Positions 35,587 through 45,411 of a DNA stretch of 64,000 bases are shown in pieces; positions within the stretch are counted from its first letter, which is position 1, and each line of letters begins with the position of its first letter. Made by a program: the position numbers and the translations under genes. The notes beneath the pieces were generated by a model. The model did no database searches. It had not been told where the DNA came from and saw only the letters and a program-made list of their open reading frames with translations. The stretch is from JABMOV01 sp964344305 (GTDB lineage Bacteria; Fidelibacterota; Marinisomatia; Marinisomatales; JABMOV01): assembly GCA_964344305.1 (NCBI GenBank), contig CAYFMT010000008.1:29723-93722 (forward strand), read 5' to 3'.

Positions 35587-36224
35587 GGCATCTCTACTAT
35601 ATCGCCATAGAAGGTCCCATCGGCGTTGGGAAGACCAGCCTGGTAAATCTCCTTTCGCAAAAGCTGGGTGCCAGGACGGTTCTGGAAGAATTTGATGATA
35701 ATCCATTTCTCCCGGATTTCTACAGGGATCCTGAGCGATATGCATTCCAGACACAGCTTTGGTTTCTCCTTCAGCGGTATCAACAACAGCAGGAGTTGAG
35801 GCAGGTGGATATGTTCCATAATCTCCTTATTACCGATTACATGTTCGTAAAAGACAGGCTCTTCGCATCCCTGAACCTAAACGAAAATGAAATGAGCCTG
35901 TACGATACCATGGCGAACCTGCTGGAAAGAAATGTTATCAGTCCTGACCTGGTGATTTACCTGCAAGCCGATACCGACACCCTCATGGATAATATTGCGA
36001 GACGAAGCCGGAACTATGAAGCGAGTATATCCTATGAGTATATCGATGCCTTGAATCAGATTTACAACGAATTCTTTTTCAGTTACCAGGATACTCCATT
36101 GGTTATCATTAACACAAATAACATTGATTTTGTGAACAATGAACAGGATTTGAATGAAGTCATAGATGTTGTGCGACAACCTGTTTCCGGTACAAAATTT
36201 TTTAATCCAACCAGGGATAAATAA
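35583..36224 (+). CDS. Deoxynucleoside kinase
   Basis: 213 residues. P-loop IEGPIGVGKTSLVN, substrate segment LEEFDDNPFLPDFYRDPERYAFQTQLWFL, and a lid arginine region DNIARRSRNYE mark the dNK/dGK/dAK family. It phosphorylates deoxynucleosides for salvage; whether purine or pyrimidine is not clear. Coupling to folB-folK is common in Bacteroidota and related groups. Confidence 0.92.
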   Translation: MRHLYYIAIEGPIGVGKTSLVNLLSQKLGARTVLEEFDDNPFLPDFYRDPERYAFQTQLWFLLQRYQQQQELRQVDMFHNLLITDYMFVKDRLFASLNLNENEMSLYDTMANLLERNVISPDLVIYLQADTDTLMDNIARRSRNYEASISYEYIDALNQIYNEFFFSYQDTPLVIINTNNIDFVNNEQDLNEVIDVVRQPVSGTKFFNPTRDK

Positions 36225-36226
36225 TA

Positions 36227-36388
36227 ATGGGTAAACTGATTTTCCTCGCCATCATGGGCTGGGTAGCCTATGTGGCATATAAAACCATCTCATCCAGTTC
36301 CCTTAATAAAAGCAAGGAAAATAAATCCATTAAGGATTACGATAGTGTGGATGCCGAATTCACAGATATCGACGAGAAATCGTCTTGA
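36227..36388 (+). CDS. Small one-helix membrane protein (53 aa)
   Basis: 53 residues, starting two bases after the kinase stop. An N-terminal transmembrane helix (MGKLIFLAIMGWVAYVAYKT) is followed by a polar acidic tail ending DAEFTDIDEKSS. The stop overlaps the TTG start of the DoxX gene (TTGA), which argues that it is a real operon member. It resembles small DUF4834-like proteins near folK/dNK in some Bacteroidota, but I cannot confirm this. Confidence 0.7.
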   Translation: MGKLIFLAIMGWVAYVAYKTISSSSLNKSKENKSIKDYDSVDAEFTDIDEKSS

Positions 36389-36807
36389 AGAAAAATATTG
36401 ATTTCTTGAATGCATCTAATCGCCTGGATGTTGCTTTGTTGATCATTCGTGTGGGTATCGGATTTATGTTTATCCTCCATGGATATCCAAAACTGTTAGG
36501 CGGTATGGAAAAATGGACTTCACTTGGATTAAAGGGTCCAGGCAGTTTTGGTCTAGACATATTACCTGCATTCTGGGGATTCATGGCGGCTGTTTCTGAA
36601 ACGTTAGGAGGACTGCTACTCATATTGGGTATTTTGGTTCGGACGTCATCGGTATTTCTATTTCTCACCATGTTTTTTGCAGCAGGTTTTCACATCATAT
36701 CAGGCAAGGGAAGTGCTTACCACGCTATCGAGTCAGCAATTGTGTTTACTGGATTGTTTGTTTCTGGACCGGGTCGCTACACAATCATGAGGTTCTTCAG
36801 AAAATGA
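36385..36807 (+). CDS. DoxX family membrane protein
   Basis: 140 residues from a TTG start, with four transmembrane helices. LLIIRVGIGFMFILHGYPKLLGGMEKW and AFWGFMAAVSETLGGLLLILGIL are typical DoxX. Family members are thought to act in thiol or quinone redox chemistry; the exact role is unknown. Its end overlaps the alcohol-dehydrogenase-like gene (ATGA). Confidence 0.9.
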   Translation: MKKNIDFLNASNRLDVALLIIRVGIGFMFILHGYPKLLGGMEKWTSLGLKGPGSFGLDILPAFWGFMAAVSETLGGLLLILGILVRTSSVFLFLTMFFAAGFHIISGKGSAYHAIESAIVFTGLFVSGPGRYTIMRFFRK

Positions 36808-37829
36808 AAGCAGTAGTATTCAAGGAGCAGGGTTCACCTGATATATTAAAGTGGGATGAGATTGATGACATCTTACCGGGTGAAAAAGATGTGGTTGTGG
36901 ATATCAAGGCCACATCCCTGAATCACCTTGACCTTTGGGTTCGACGTGGAATTCCCGGTATTCCCATGCCCATGATTCCCGGCAGTGATGGAGCTGGAAT
37001 CATCATTGAAACAGGATCTGCTGTAAAAAAGGTGCGAGTGGGTGACAGGGTGGTTATTCAACCATTGACCTATTGTGGTACCTGTGATTCATGCAACGCT
37101 GGAAAAGAGAACTTTTGCAGGGATTTCGGGATTTTTGGCGAAACGGAATGGGGTACAAACCGGGAACATATGACTGTAAACGAAAAAAATGTTTATCCAA
37201 TACCTGACAATATGGACTTCCCCACGGCAGCTGCGTTTCCTCTTGTATCAGAAACAGCGTATACCATGCTCCACGATCGAGGCAGGATAGAAGCAGGTGA
37301 AACTGTGTTCATCTGGGGTGCATCTTCCGGCATTGGACATATAGCGGTGCAGCTGGCGAAACATGCAGGGTGTCGGGTCATCACAACGGCTGGTTCGGAA
37401 GAGAAAGTAGCGTTTGCCTCATCCCTGGGAGCAGATACGATTTTGAATTACAAAAAAGACGATATCATATCTGCAGTTAAAGATCTGACAGATGGAAAAG
37501 GTGTTGATCTTGTTTTTGAGCATGTGGGGACCACAACATGGAAGACCAGTTTGCGCATCCTTGGGAGAGGAGGTCGCATCGTTACCTGTGGTGCCACCAC
37601 TGGCGCAAAAGTTGTTGTGGATTTACGCCACCTGTTTATGAAGCAACAGGCCATCATCGGATCCACCATGGGTAGCGTATCATCCTTTGAGATTATGCTG
37701 GGTCTGGTATCCAATGGTGATATAATACCAAAAATCAGTCGTTCATTTCCCATGGATGATGCGAGCAAAGCCCATCAATTCCTCGAAGACGGGAACCAGA
37801 TGGGAAAAATCATATTAGAACGCCCATGA
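36804..37829 (+). CDS. Zinc-binding alcohol dehydrogenase family protein
   Basis: 341 residues, MDR fold. The structural zinc lobe is CGTCDSCNAGKENFC; the Rossmann motif is WGASSGIGHIAVQLAKHAG. It probably oxidises an alcohol or reduces an aldehyde or enone with NAD(P)H. It is a distant paralogue of the gene at 12627-13652, which lacks the zinc cysteines. Coupled by overlaps to the genes on both sides. Confidence 0.9.
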   Translation: MKAVVFKEQGSPDILKWDEIDDILPGEKDVVVDIKATSLNHLDLWVRRGIPGIPMPMIPGSDGAGIIIETGSAVKKVRVGDRVVIQPLTYCGTCDSCNAGKENFCRDFGIFGETEWGTNREHMTVNEKNVYPIPDNMDFPTAAAFPLVSETAYTMLHDRGRIEAGETVFIWGASSGIGHIAVQLAKHAGCRVITTAGSEEKVAFASSLGADTILNYKKDDIISAVKDLTDGKGVDLVFEHVGTTTWKTSLRILGRGGRIVTCGATTGAKVVVDLRHLFMKQQAIIGSTMGSVSSFEIMLGLVSNGDIIPKISRSFPMDDASKAHQFLEDGNQMGKIILERP

Positions 37830-38413
37830 TCCGTCAATTGAAACCATTATTAAGCATACTTATAGTCGTATCTGTGACCTTTGGGGCTGACCTGTCTCAT
37901 CGTATTGGTTTTGTTACTGGTAGCAAGGGAAGCGGAATCGGGTACAATCCATCTGTACGTGTGAGGGATAATCTATCATTGGGAGTGCAATTCAGGATTT
38001 ATGATGTAAAAGATGAAAATGAATTCATTGTGTATAATTATTATACAGGGTTTTACGAGACAACATCGCAAAAATACCTGATTCTTGCTCCCATGTTTTT
38101 TAGCATGAATTATTACCCATTTGAAGGAAAGATTGACAATAATATTGCCCCGTTTTTCACTCTGCAATCCGGTCCATTATTCACCATTAATGCCGATGAA
38201 TTCAATGATAGTTTTTTTGACCGATGGCGGACTGCCCAGACATTGTGGACTGCCGGCGGTCATATCGGCATTGGTGTGGATATTCTCATGATGAATGGGA
38301 CCACCCTTACCGTAACAGCCGGCATCGACAGCTATCCCATGAAAGGAAATGTAGATGGGGAATCTCAGTACGGTGGCATGTCCATTGGATTTTTCTTTTC
38401 AAGGACATGGTAG
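37826..38413 (+). CDS. Predicted outer-membrane beta-barrel protein
   Basis: 195 residues. Signal peptide about 1-21 (MIRQLKPLLSILIVVSVTFGA). The body alternates polar and aromatic/hydrophobic residues (LSLGVQFRIYDV, YLILAPMFFSMNYYPF, SIGFFFSRTW) and ends in an aromatic Trp, as many barrels do. Family not recognised. The 3' end overlaps the rsmE start by seven bases. Confidence 0.75.
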   Translation: MIRQLKPLLSILIVVSVTFGADLSHRIGFVTGSKGSGIGYNPSVRVRDNLSLGVQFRIYDVKDENEFIVYNYYTGFYETTSQKYLILAPMFFSMNYYPFEGKIDNNIAPFFTLQSGPLFTINADEFNDSFFDRWRTAQTLWTAGGHIGIGVDILMMNGTTLTVTAGIDSYPMKGNVDGESQYGGMSIGFFFSRTW

Positions 38414-39132
38414 TGTCTGATAAAATATTTGCTGTAGCCCCCTCAAATCAAATCACATCCAATGGATTTACACTGGATAAAAGTGAATCCCACCATGTTG
38501 TTAACGTTCGTCGGAAAACCATTGGCGATACCATTTGGGTCCTGGATGGACAGAGCATGGCATACGAGGGAGTTATCGAACAAACGAGCCCTCAGGTATC
38601 GGGTATCATTCAGTCAACTCACTCTGGTTATGGTGAAAATCCCAGGGATATTCATCTTGCCCTGGCTATCCTGAAGCGGAATGCACTTGAGACAGCCATA
38701 GAACAGGCTGTTGAACTTGGTGTTCGATCTGTCACCCTCTTGAAAACTGACAGGATCGTAAAAAAGGATGTGAATCTTGATCGTCTTAGAAAAATTATTA
38801 TTGCGGCCTCAAAACAATGCGGAAGAAGTCGGTTTATGGATGTCAAAGGGCCGGTGGAATTTTCTACCTTTATAACTGAGTTTAATCAACAGAAATTTGA
38901 TGGATTTGCCTGCCACTGGATAGGTAAACAATCCGTATCACAGACGATGCAGGTTGGAGAAAAGCCTGTCTTTGTCATCATTGGACCAGAGGGGGATTTT
39001 TCTCCCAGGGAAATTAAGTGCCTTGAAGAAAACTCCATTCATTTTGCTTCTTTAGGTCCAAGGCGTTTAAGGGCTGAAACGGCAGTGAGTGCAGCCTGTT
39101 CTATCATGAACGATTTTAATATGGGAGGATAA
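38407..39132 (+). CDS. rsmE: 16S rRNA m3U1498 methyltransferase
   Basis: 241 residues from the ATG at 38407; the frame is open further upstream but that part lies inside the barrel gene in another frame. N-terminal PUA-like region with SESHHVVNVRRKTIGDTIWVLDG, then a SPOUT knot: FVIIGPEGDFSPREI and LGPRRLRAETAVSAACSIMND. It uses SAM to methylate U1498 of 16S rRNA. Start chosen because MVVSDKIFAVAP agrees with typical length. Confidence 0.95.
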   Translation: MVVSDKIFAVAPSNQITSNGFTLDKSESHHVVNVRRKTIGDTIWVLDGQSMAYEGVIEQTSPQVSGIIQSTHSGYGENPRDIHLALAILKRNALETAIEQAVELGVRSVTLLKTDRIVKKDVNLDRLRKIIIAASKQCGRSRFMDVKGPVEFSTFITEFNQQKFDGFACHWIGKQSVSQTMQVGEKPVFVIIGPEGDFSPREIKCLEENSIHFASLGPRRLRAETAVSAACSIMNDFNMGG

Positions 39133-39133
39133 C

Positions 39134-39478
39134 ATGTCAGATTGCCTGTTCTGTAAAATTGTAGATAAGGAAATCCCCGGGGATATTGTATTTGAAAATG
39201 ATCGTATCCTTGCTTTCAGGGATATATCACCCCAGGCGCCAACACATATTCTCATCATTCCAAAAAAACATATTACTACGACCAATGATATCGAGGAATC
39301 TGATCACCAGGTGATTGGTGAGATCATCCATCGGGCTGCCCTGCTGGCGAAAGAGGAAGGTATCCATAAGTCAGGTTATCGAACTGTATTTAATTGCAAT
39401 GATGAAGGCGGTCAGGCAGTGTATCATATCCACCTGCACCTGTTGGGTGGACGTCAAATGACATGGCCACCAGGTTAG
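39134..39478 (+). CDS. HIT family (HINT-like) protein
   Basis: 114 residues. CLFCKIVDKEIPGDIVFENDRILAFRDISPQAPTH and the catalytic histidine triad HIHLHLLGGRQMTWPPG are those of HINT/YcfF nucleoside-phosphoramidate hydrolases. Starts one base after the rsmE stop and ends the operon. Confidence 0.95.
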   Translation: MSDCLFCKIVDKEIPGDIVFENDRILAFRDISPQAPTHILIIPKKHITTTNDIEESDHQVIGEIIHRAALLAKEEGIHKSGYRTVFNCNDEGGQAVYHIHLHLLGGRQMTWPPG

Positions 39479-39507
39479 TTTAAATTATTATCCTTCTAAT
39501 TACGTAA

Positions 39508-39762
39508 TTAATCCACGTCGCTGAATGCACGGAGAAGGAAGACGATACCTAAAATAAAGGCGAAATTATACCAGGGATCCTTGTTTTCTTTCCGATACAA
39601 TTCCACATCAGAATTATAAAACTGATAAATAAACGTGAGAGGCAGGATGATGCCATGTAGAACCCCTATCCAGAATCCTGCAACCTGGTCCTTATACTTT
39701 GAACCTGGACCGGGCATATATTTTTCAAGATTGCTAAGCCAGTTTGGGGCGGTTTTACTCAT
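39508..39762 (-). CDS. Small membrane protein, unknown function
   Basis: 84 residues. Two hydrophobic helices (about 29-46 and 66-80) flank a polar loop. The region AGFWIGVLHGIILPLTFIYQFYN resembles small uncharacterised membrane proteins of FCB genomes. It lies 22 bases downstream of another membrane protein gene on the same strand, probably one unit. Confidence 0.7.
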   Translation of the reverse strand: MSKTAPNWLSNLEKYMPGPGSKYKDQVAGFWIGVLHGIILPLTFIYQFYNSDVELYRKENKDPWYNFAFILGIVFLLRAFSDVD

Positions 39763-39784
39763 GCCATGTCCTCAAATATTTAAA

Positions 39785-40264
39785 TTACGAAGTCAGAATT
39801 CTCTTAACGAATTTCTTTAATCCATTCACCTGGTCTGCAGCTTTCATACGCCCGATGGCCAACACAATGAACGCAATGGCCACCAACAATGCAGAGATAG
39901 AGGTAACGGTAAACGCCAGCGTAGGTGATATACCCAGGGATATTTGTGAGAATCCAATGATCACCGCAAACAGAAAAGTAACAGACCCAAGCAGGGCGAA
40001 GAACATGGCCTGGGTGAACATGGATGGGTTTGGACCAATGACCTCGAATATGGCAGTCTGTCCATCTTCATCATCTTCAAATCGCATGTTCATTTCCGGA
40101 GAATACCAGTGATAATTTTCCTTCTTTATCTTTAGGATAATAAGGTTATCAGAAATCTGGATATTGAATGGATTTGACGGTTCATTCAGAATGTCCGTGA
40201 ACTTCTGAGTCAGCGTATCAGGTTTGCTGTCATGGTGATACTGGTTTCTAAGATTTATTGCCAT
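39785..40264 (-). CDS. Two-helix membrane protein, unknown function
   Basis: 159 residues. A soluble N-terminal about 85 residues (including HWYSPEMNMRFEDDEDGQTAIFEVIGPNP) is followed by two transmembrane helices (about 88-110 and 116-138) and a basic tail. No family recognised. It likely forms one transcription unit with the 84-residue membrane protein downstream. Confidence 0.7.
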   Translation of the reverse strand: MAINLRNQYHHDSKPDTLTQKFTDILNEPSNPFNIQISDNLIILKIKKENYHWYSPEMNMRFEDDEDGQTAIFEVIGPNPSMFTQAMFFALLGSVTFLFAVIIGFSQISLGISPTLAFTVTSISALLVAIAFIVLAIGRMKAADQVNGLKKFVKRILTS

Positions 40265-40314
40265 ATTGTCGCTCGGATTGGTTAAAGAAATCTAATGATA
40301 AAACAGATACCAAA

Positions 40315-40971
40315 CTAATCTTTAGCCAGTTCCAGGAAATCTTTAGGGAACAAGGTATGCGTATGATACCCCTGAAGGGTGGCAGTGATCATGGCTTTAC
40401 CCATTTCTGAAACTGTGATAATGGACTTTGGAAATAACAACCGAAGGAGGGGATAGAATGGTTTTAATAATTTATACATCGTCAGAACTCTGATGCCGTC
40501 AATATCAGGATGAATGTATCCCGGTCTCAGGAGAAATACCTGCTTAAATGGAAAGGTCTGCAACTTTTTCTCAGTTCGTCCTTTTACACGAGCCCACATT
40601 TGACGGCTTTTTTCAGAGGCATCCGTCCCCACGCCTGTGACATATTGAAATGTCATATTGGGATTGATCTCAGAGAGCACTGTCGCTGCATGGACAGGTA
40701 AATCATAACAGAGTTTTGTGTAGACATCCTCTGAAACTCCCACGGATGAAATGCCCATGCAATAAAAGCAGGCATCATACCCCACCAGTGAATCTTTCAG
40801 TGGCGTGAGGTCGCCAAGGTCCGTATGGATGATTTCACGAACTTTTTCGTGCTCAACCCCACAGGATGATCTTCCAATGACGAGAATATTGTTAACCCGT
40901 TCATCAGACATGCAGGTTCGCAGCACTCCTCCACCTACCATACCAGTGGCCCCCGTAATGATTACATTCAT
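40315..40971 (-). CDS. NAD(P)-binding SDR-like protein
   Basis: 218 residues, an atypical short-chain dehydrogenase/epimerase. N-terminal nucleotide motif VIITGATGMVGGGVLR, then YDACFYCMGISSVGVSE and FLLRPGYIHPDIDGIR. Relatives act as NAD(P)H-sensing or oxidoreductase-like proteins; catalytic YxxxK is not clearly present. Substrate unknown. Confidence 0.85.
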   Translation of the reverse strand: MNVIITGATGMVGGGVLRTCMSDERVNNILVIGRSSCGVEHEKVREIIHTDLGDLTPLKDSLVGYDACFYCMGISSVGVSEDVYTKLCYDLPVHAATVLSEINPNMTFQYVTGVGTDASEKSRQMWARVKGRTEKKLQTFPFKQVFLLRPGYIHPDIDGIRVLTMYKLLKPFYPLLRLLFPKSIITVSEMGKAMITATLQGYHTHTLFPKDFLELAKD

Positions 40972-41112
40972 ATTTAGTACTCCAGTTAATCCGTGCGAAA
41001 CTTACTGTAGTTCTATACACGGATACAGGGTGACTTGATAACGCACCTTATTCCTTCTCTGATAGAAAATCTTCATTAAATTTGAGGATTCCAAACAGGC
41101 AAATTATAATCG

Positions 41113-44100
41113 GTGTATATATCTAAACTCACACTCCACGGATTCAAATCCTTTGCAAATAAGGAAACAGTAGAATTAGGTGAAGGCATCACAACAGTGG
41201 TGGGTCCTAATGGGTGTGGAAAAACCAATATTGTGGATGCCATCCGTTGGGTGCTGGGTGAGCAGAAATACTCTGTCTTGCGTAGCGGAAAAATGGAAGA
41301 CGTGATCTTCAATGGTGCCGCAGGACTCAAGCCATTGAGCATGTCTGAAGTGACACTCACGGTGCATAACAATCGTGGAAAACTGCCTGTTGAATATAAT
41401 GATATTGAAATTGGTAGACGGGTATATCGTAGTGGTGAAAGTGAATATTTCATGAATCGTACTCCCTGTCGCCTGAAGGATATCCAGGACTTATTTATCG
41501 ATACAGGTATGGGAGCAGATGCCTACTCTGTAATCGAGTTGAAAATGATCGAACAAATCCTGTCTGAATCCGGTGATGATCGCAAACGGATGTTTGAAGA
41601 AGCAGCTGGTATCAATAAATACAAACAACAACGGCGATCCACTATCCGAAAGTTCGAAGCCACAAAGGCTGACCTGGAAAACATCAACAATATCATTGCA
41701 GAAGTGGAAACCAAGGTCCATGGGCTGAATCTTCAGTTGAAGCGGTTTAAGAGGCATGAAAAACTCACCATCGACCTGAAGGAAAAGGATATCCTCCTGA
41801 GTACCATTCAAACGGTCCGCATCGATAACCTTTCTGCCCCCATCCGTGAAAAAATATCCTCCATGAAAAAGATGCGCGAATCGAAAAACACAGAGGGAAA
41901 TATCCATGAACGGGAACTCTCACAGTTGAGGAAAACCTTCCAATCCATCACGGATGAGTTGGAAACGATGCAATCAGAGTTACGGGGAGTTGAAACGGAA
42001 CGGGATCAGCTTCTTCAGAAGATTCTTGTCTGGAAGGAACAGGTCAAATCCAATGATGCGTCCATTGAACGACTGAAACATGAAAAAACAACCAATCAAT
42101 CCAAGCAGGAAACCCTGTCCAAGCATATCACGGATTATGTGGCAGAGATTGAGACCCTGGAACCACGTATCGATGACAAACTCTCTCTTTATAAACAGAA
42201 GCGAGACACCTTTACCCAGATCGAAGAAAAATATAATGAAGCAAAAAATGCCCTGGAGCATATTCAATCCCTGAGGTGGGAGACCCAAAGGCATGTGGCG
42301 GATAAAAAATCCCTTATCGATAGAACCATATCGTTAATTAAGGATAAATCGGAAGGAATCAGTGTCATTGAGAATAAAATCCATGGATTGGAGTCTGCCC
42401 AGGCAGATCTTTCAAAAAACCAGACAGAACTGGAGAAGCAAAAAGATCGGGTAAAGAAATCCCTGGAGAAAACAAACGGAATCATCAAAAAGACGGAAGA
42501 AACACTGAATGATTCTCAGAAGAGTAGACATGAATTAACCCTGGAGCATCACAGTATCGTCACCCAGGTGGAAACGCTGGAATCCCAGCTCCAATTTTAT
42601 CGAGAACTACTGGCCACAGGTGAGGGATATCCCGGAGGCGTGAAATATGTGTTGACCCACAGGGATGAATACCCTGAAGTACTTGGTACGGTTGCAGACC
42701 TTTTCCAGGTGGAAGAAACCTATCGCGCAGCCATCGAGGCAAGTTTAAGTGACTATGCCCATTTACTCGTGGTAAAAGACAGAGCCTCTGCATTGAAGGT
42801 GTTAAAGCGAGCACGAGAAAATCAGGTAGGGCAAATAGGCATTATCCCGCTGAAGGAAATCACTGCATCAAAACCGGAATTAACAGATGTTCCCAAAGGA
42901 ATAATTGATCGGGCATCACATCTAGTCCAGTTGAGCAATGACCTCCAGCCACTGGCGGATTTTCTACTTGGGAATATCCTGGTTGTGAAAGAACTGGACG
43001 ATAAAATGGATTCCAGATTCAGTTACGTTGATTTAGAGGGTGAATATGCCGGCGCCGATTTTATTCTGAAATCTCGAAAAGATTCCCAGCAGGGCAGCAT
43101 TGTGGGGAGAACCCAGAAAATTGAATCACTTGATGAGAAAATTCAATCTCTTGTCCAATCAGCTGAAACAGTCTCTGAAAAACTGGGTAAACTTGATGGA
43201 GAAATTGAAACCGTAGAAAAAGACCTGGATCGACTTTCCGGTGAAGCTGAATCGCTGATTGATGAGCAGTCAGGGATTGAAACAGAGATCATCCGGAATC
43301 ACTACAAACAAAGCCAGACCCTGGAAACAATCCAGGAGCAGACCCATCGACTCACAGAAATCCGCAAAGAAAACCATCAGTTGAAGGATTCACTGGCCTC
43401 CCTGGAACCATCCCTTAAAGATGAAGAAATCAAGCTTGATAATATGACATCCAGGCAGGAAGAAGCCAATACTGCACTTGTGAACGTCCAGCGCGAACGG
43501 GATGATTTCCAGCAGGAAACTCAGGAGGTAAGGATTGAGTTACTGAACCTTGAGAATCAACGGGACAACCTTGTGTTCCAAAAACAGACTGCTCAGGATA
43601 CCATACAGGAATTAATAGAACGTGAGGATGATATTGGGACAGAAATTGTATCCAACGAAACATCACGAAAAACAAGGCTAAAAGACATTGACGACGGGGA
43701 AAAAGAATCTGAACGACTTGGTGGTGTGGTAACCAAAAAGCGGTCCATTTATGATTTGAAACGGGAATCCTATAACGAGACGTACAGGGAAATGGAATCC
43801 CTGGAAAACCAGATTCGCAGTGAACAACGCAGCAAAGAGGAATTGCTGGAGGAGTTGAAGGGGCTGGAGATTCAGCTAACAGAGTACTCCCAGCAGAAAA
43901 CACTCATTGCTGAGCGTATCCTTGACCGGTACCAGGCGAAACTTCCCAGACAGGTGCCTGATGGACAACCCGTGGATGAACAGACGGTAGATGACCTTGA
44001 AATGACCATCCAGAGGATTGAGCGAAGTATCGAAAACATTGGCCCTATCAATATGGCAGTCCAGGTTGAATACGAGGAGGAAAAGAAACGACTTGATCTT

Positions 44101-44634
44101 CTTATTGAACAACGAGATGACCTTGTTCAGTCCGAGGAGAACCTTAGGGAAACCATAGCTAAAATTGATCGAATCGCCAGGAAACAGTTTCGTGAAACCT
44201 ATGATTTGATCAAGGAAAACTTTGAAAAACTTTTTGTCATGTTTTTTGAAGGAGGGAACGGCTCCCTGAGTCTAGTGGGTGATCCGGATCCACTGGAAGC
44301 AGACGTGGCTATCTATGCTCAACCACCGGGGAAGCGAAACCAATCACTGCGCATGTTATCGGCTGGAGAAAAAGCCCTTACGGCTATTGCGTTGCTATTC
44401 AGTATTTACCAGGTGAAACCCAGCCCATACTGTATCCTGGATGAAGTCGATGCTCCGCTTGATGACGTGAATATCAGAAAATTCACTCGAGTTCTTGATA
44501 CATTTTCCGGTGAAACACAATTTATTGTTGTTACCCATAACAAACTCACCATGGAAGCGGCGGATTTCATGTACGGGGTCACCATGGAGCAAAAAGGGGT
44601 ATCAAAACTCGTTTCAGTCCGGTTCGATTCCTGA
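41113..44634 (+). CDS. smc: Chromosome segregation ATPase SMC
   Basis: 1173 residues from a GTG start, full length. Walker A GPNGCGKTN (about 32-40), then a long coiled coil, the hinge (about 500-660, with ATGEGYPGGVKYVLTH), the returning coil, and the head: signature LSAGEKALTAIALLFSIYQ, Walker B YCILDEVDAPLDD and the His switch VVTHNKLTM. It organises and separates chromosomes with ScpAB, which are not in this window. It appears to be a single-gene unit. Confidence 0.97.
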   Translation: MYISKLTLHGFKSFANKETVELGEGITTVVGPNGCGKTNIVDAIRWVLGEQKYSVLRSGKMEDVIFNGAAGLKPLSMSEVTLTVHNNRGKLPVEYNDIEIGRRVYRSGESEYFMNRTPCRLKDIQDLFIDTGMGADAYSVIELKMIEQILSESGDDRKRMFEEAAGINKYKQQRRSTIRKFEATKADLENINNIIAEVETKVHGLNLQLKRFKRHEKLTIDLKEKDILLSTIQTVRIDNLSAPIREKISSMKKMRESKNTEGNIHERELSQLRKTFQSITDELETMQSELRGVETERDQLLQKILVWKEQVKSNDASIERLKHEKTTNQSKQETLSKHITDYVAEIETLEPRIDDKLSLYKQKRDTFTQIEEKYNEAKNALEHIQSLRWETQRHVADKKSLIDRTISLIKDKSEGISVIENKIHGLESAQADLSKNQTELEKQKDRVKKSLEKTNGIIKKTEETLNDSQKSRHELTLEHHSIVTQVETLESQLQFYRELLATGEGYPGGVKYVLTHRDEYPEVLGTVADLFQVEETYRAAIEASLSDYAHLLVVKDRASALKVLKRARENQVGQIGIIPLKEITASKPELTDVPKGIIDRASHLVQLSNDLQPLADFLLGNILVVKELDDKMDSRFSYVDLEGEYAGADFILKSRKDSQQGSIVGRTQKIESLDEKIQSLVQSAETVSEKLGKLDGEIETVEKDLDRLSGEAESLIDEQSGIETEIIRNHYKQSQTLETIQEQTHRLTEIRKENHQLKDSLASLEPSLKDEEIKLDNMTSRQEEANTALVNVQRERDDFQQETQEVRIELLNLENQRDNLVFQKQTAQDTIQELIEREDDIGTEIVSNETSRKTRLKDIDDGEKESERLGGVVTKKRSIYDLKRESYNETYREMESLENQIRSEQRSKEELLEELKGLEIQLTEYSQQKTLIAERILDRYQAKLPRQVPDGQPVDEQTVDDLEMTIQRIERSIENIGPINMAVQVEYEEEKKRLDLLIEQRDDLVQSEENLRETIAKIDRIARKQFRETYDLIKENFEKLFVMFFEGGNGSLSLVGDPDPLEADVAIYAQPPGKRNQSLRMLSAGEKALTAIALLFSIYQVKPSPYCILDEVDAPLDDVNIRKFTRVLDTFSGETQFIVVTHNKLTMEAADFMYGVTMEQKGVSKLVSVRFDS

Positions 44635-44654
44635 TAGCAAACAAAATGGAATGG

Positions 44655-44682
44655 ATTTCAGGCTAATCGCCTGATTTGTTAT
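44655..44682. terminator. Possible bidirectional terminator between smc and pepE
   Basis: TCAGGC-TAATC-GCCTGA forms a 6-bp stem flanked by ATTT on both sides, between convergent genes. The stem is short and the T-runs weak. Confidence 0.4.
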
Positions 44683-45395
44683 ATAGTAAACTCCCCTAAT
44701 TCTATTCTTCGCTGATGATCACCTTTCCTGAAACATTCCGCAGGATGGTGACCAATTAATTCCAGCTTTCCTTCCTTGACAATTATCCCAGAATGCTCAC
44801 GTAACCCAATGACGGCTGTATCGGGATTTACCTCGGTATATTCATTCAGCCTGTCCGCACGGGTTTCGCCGCCATGGTTTGGGAGGGTTTCCTCTGTGTA
44901 ATGTACGTTTATCTGGAAAGGGACAACATTCAGGGTGCGATAGTTCTGTAATGGTAATATGGGCATATCGTTGGTGGTTTGCATGGTGGGACACGCCACA
45001 TTTGAACCGGCACTCCAACCCATGTATGGAACACTGTTGGATACTTCTAATCTGATGGATTCCAGCAAGTCATATTTATTGAGGAAATGTGCTAGATGGA
45101 AGGTATTTCCGCCACCAACCATGATTCCGCCTGCAGAACGGATCAATCCCTGGGGATCGTGCGACTTATGAACAGGGTGAACCGTGTATCCCAATTCTCC
45201 CATACGATCTGATACCAGTGACGCGTATGTGTCCCATGTGATGGTAACACCGGCAAATGGGATAAATGCAATGGGGTCTTTCTTGCTGGGAAAATGGTTA
45301 ACTATAAACTCTTCTGGCCAGGATAGAAAGGGTTCACCAGGTTTGGTGGAATTGCTGAGGAGAAGAAGAGAGTAGGCCGGGTTGATCGTCACCAT
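44679..45395 (-). CDS. pepE: Dipeptidase E (S51 peptidase)
   Basis: 238 residues. The Ser nucleophile lies in GWSAGSNVACPTM; MVGGGNTFHLAHFLNKY and the NHGGETRADRLNEY segment are typical. It cleaves Asp-X dipeptides in the cytoplasm. Together with maf and the sortase gene it lies in a minus-strand run, though it is not obviously coupled to them. Confidence 0.92.
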   Translation of the reverse strand: MVTINPAYSLLLLSNSTKPGEPFLSWPEEFIVNHFPSKKDPIAFIPFAGVTITWDTYASLVSDRMGELGYTVHPVHKSHDPQGLIRSAGGIMVGGGNTFHLAHFLNKYDLLESIRLEVSNSVPYMGWSAGSNVACPTMQTTNDMPILPLQNYRTLNVVPFQINVHYTEETLPNHGGETRADRLNEYTEVNPDTAVIGLREHSGIIVKEGKLELIGHHPAECFRKGDHQRRIELGEFTI

Positions 45396-45411
45396 GCTGA
45401 TGTGGACAAGA

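Noticed and set aside
38224..38406. Longer N-terminus for rsmE
   Set aside because: The extra 61 residues have no similarity to RsmE and lie inside the barrel-protein gene in another frame.
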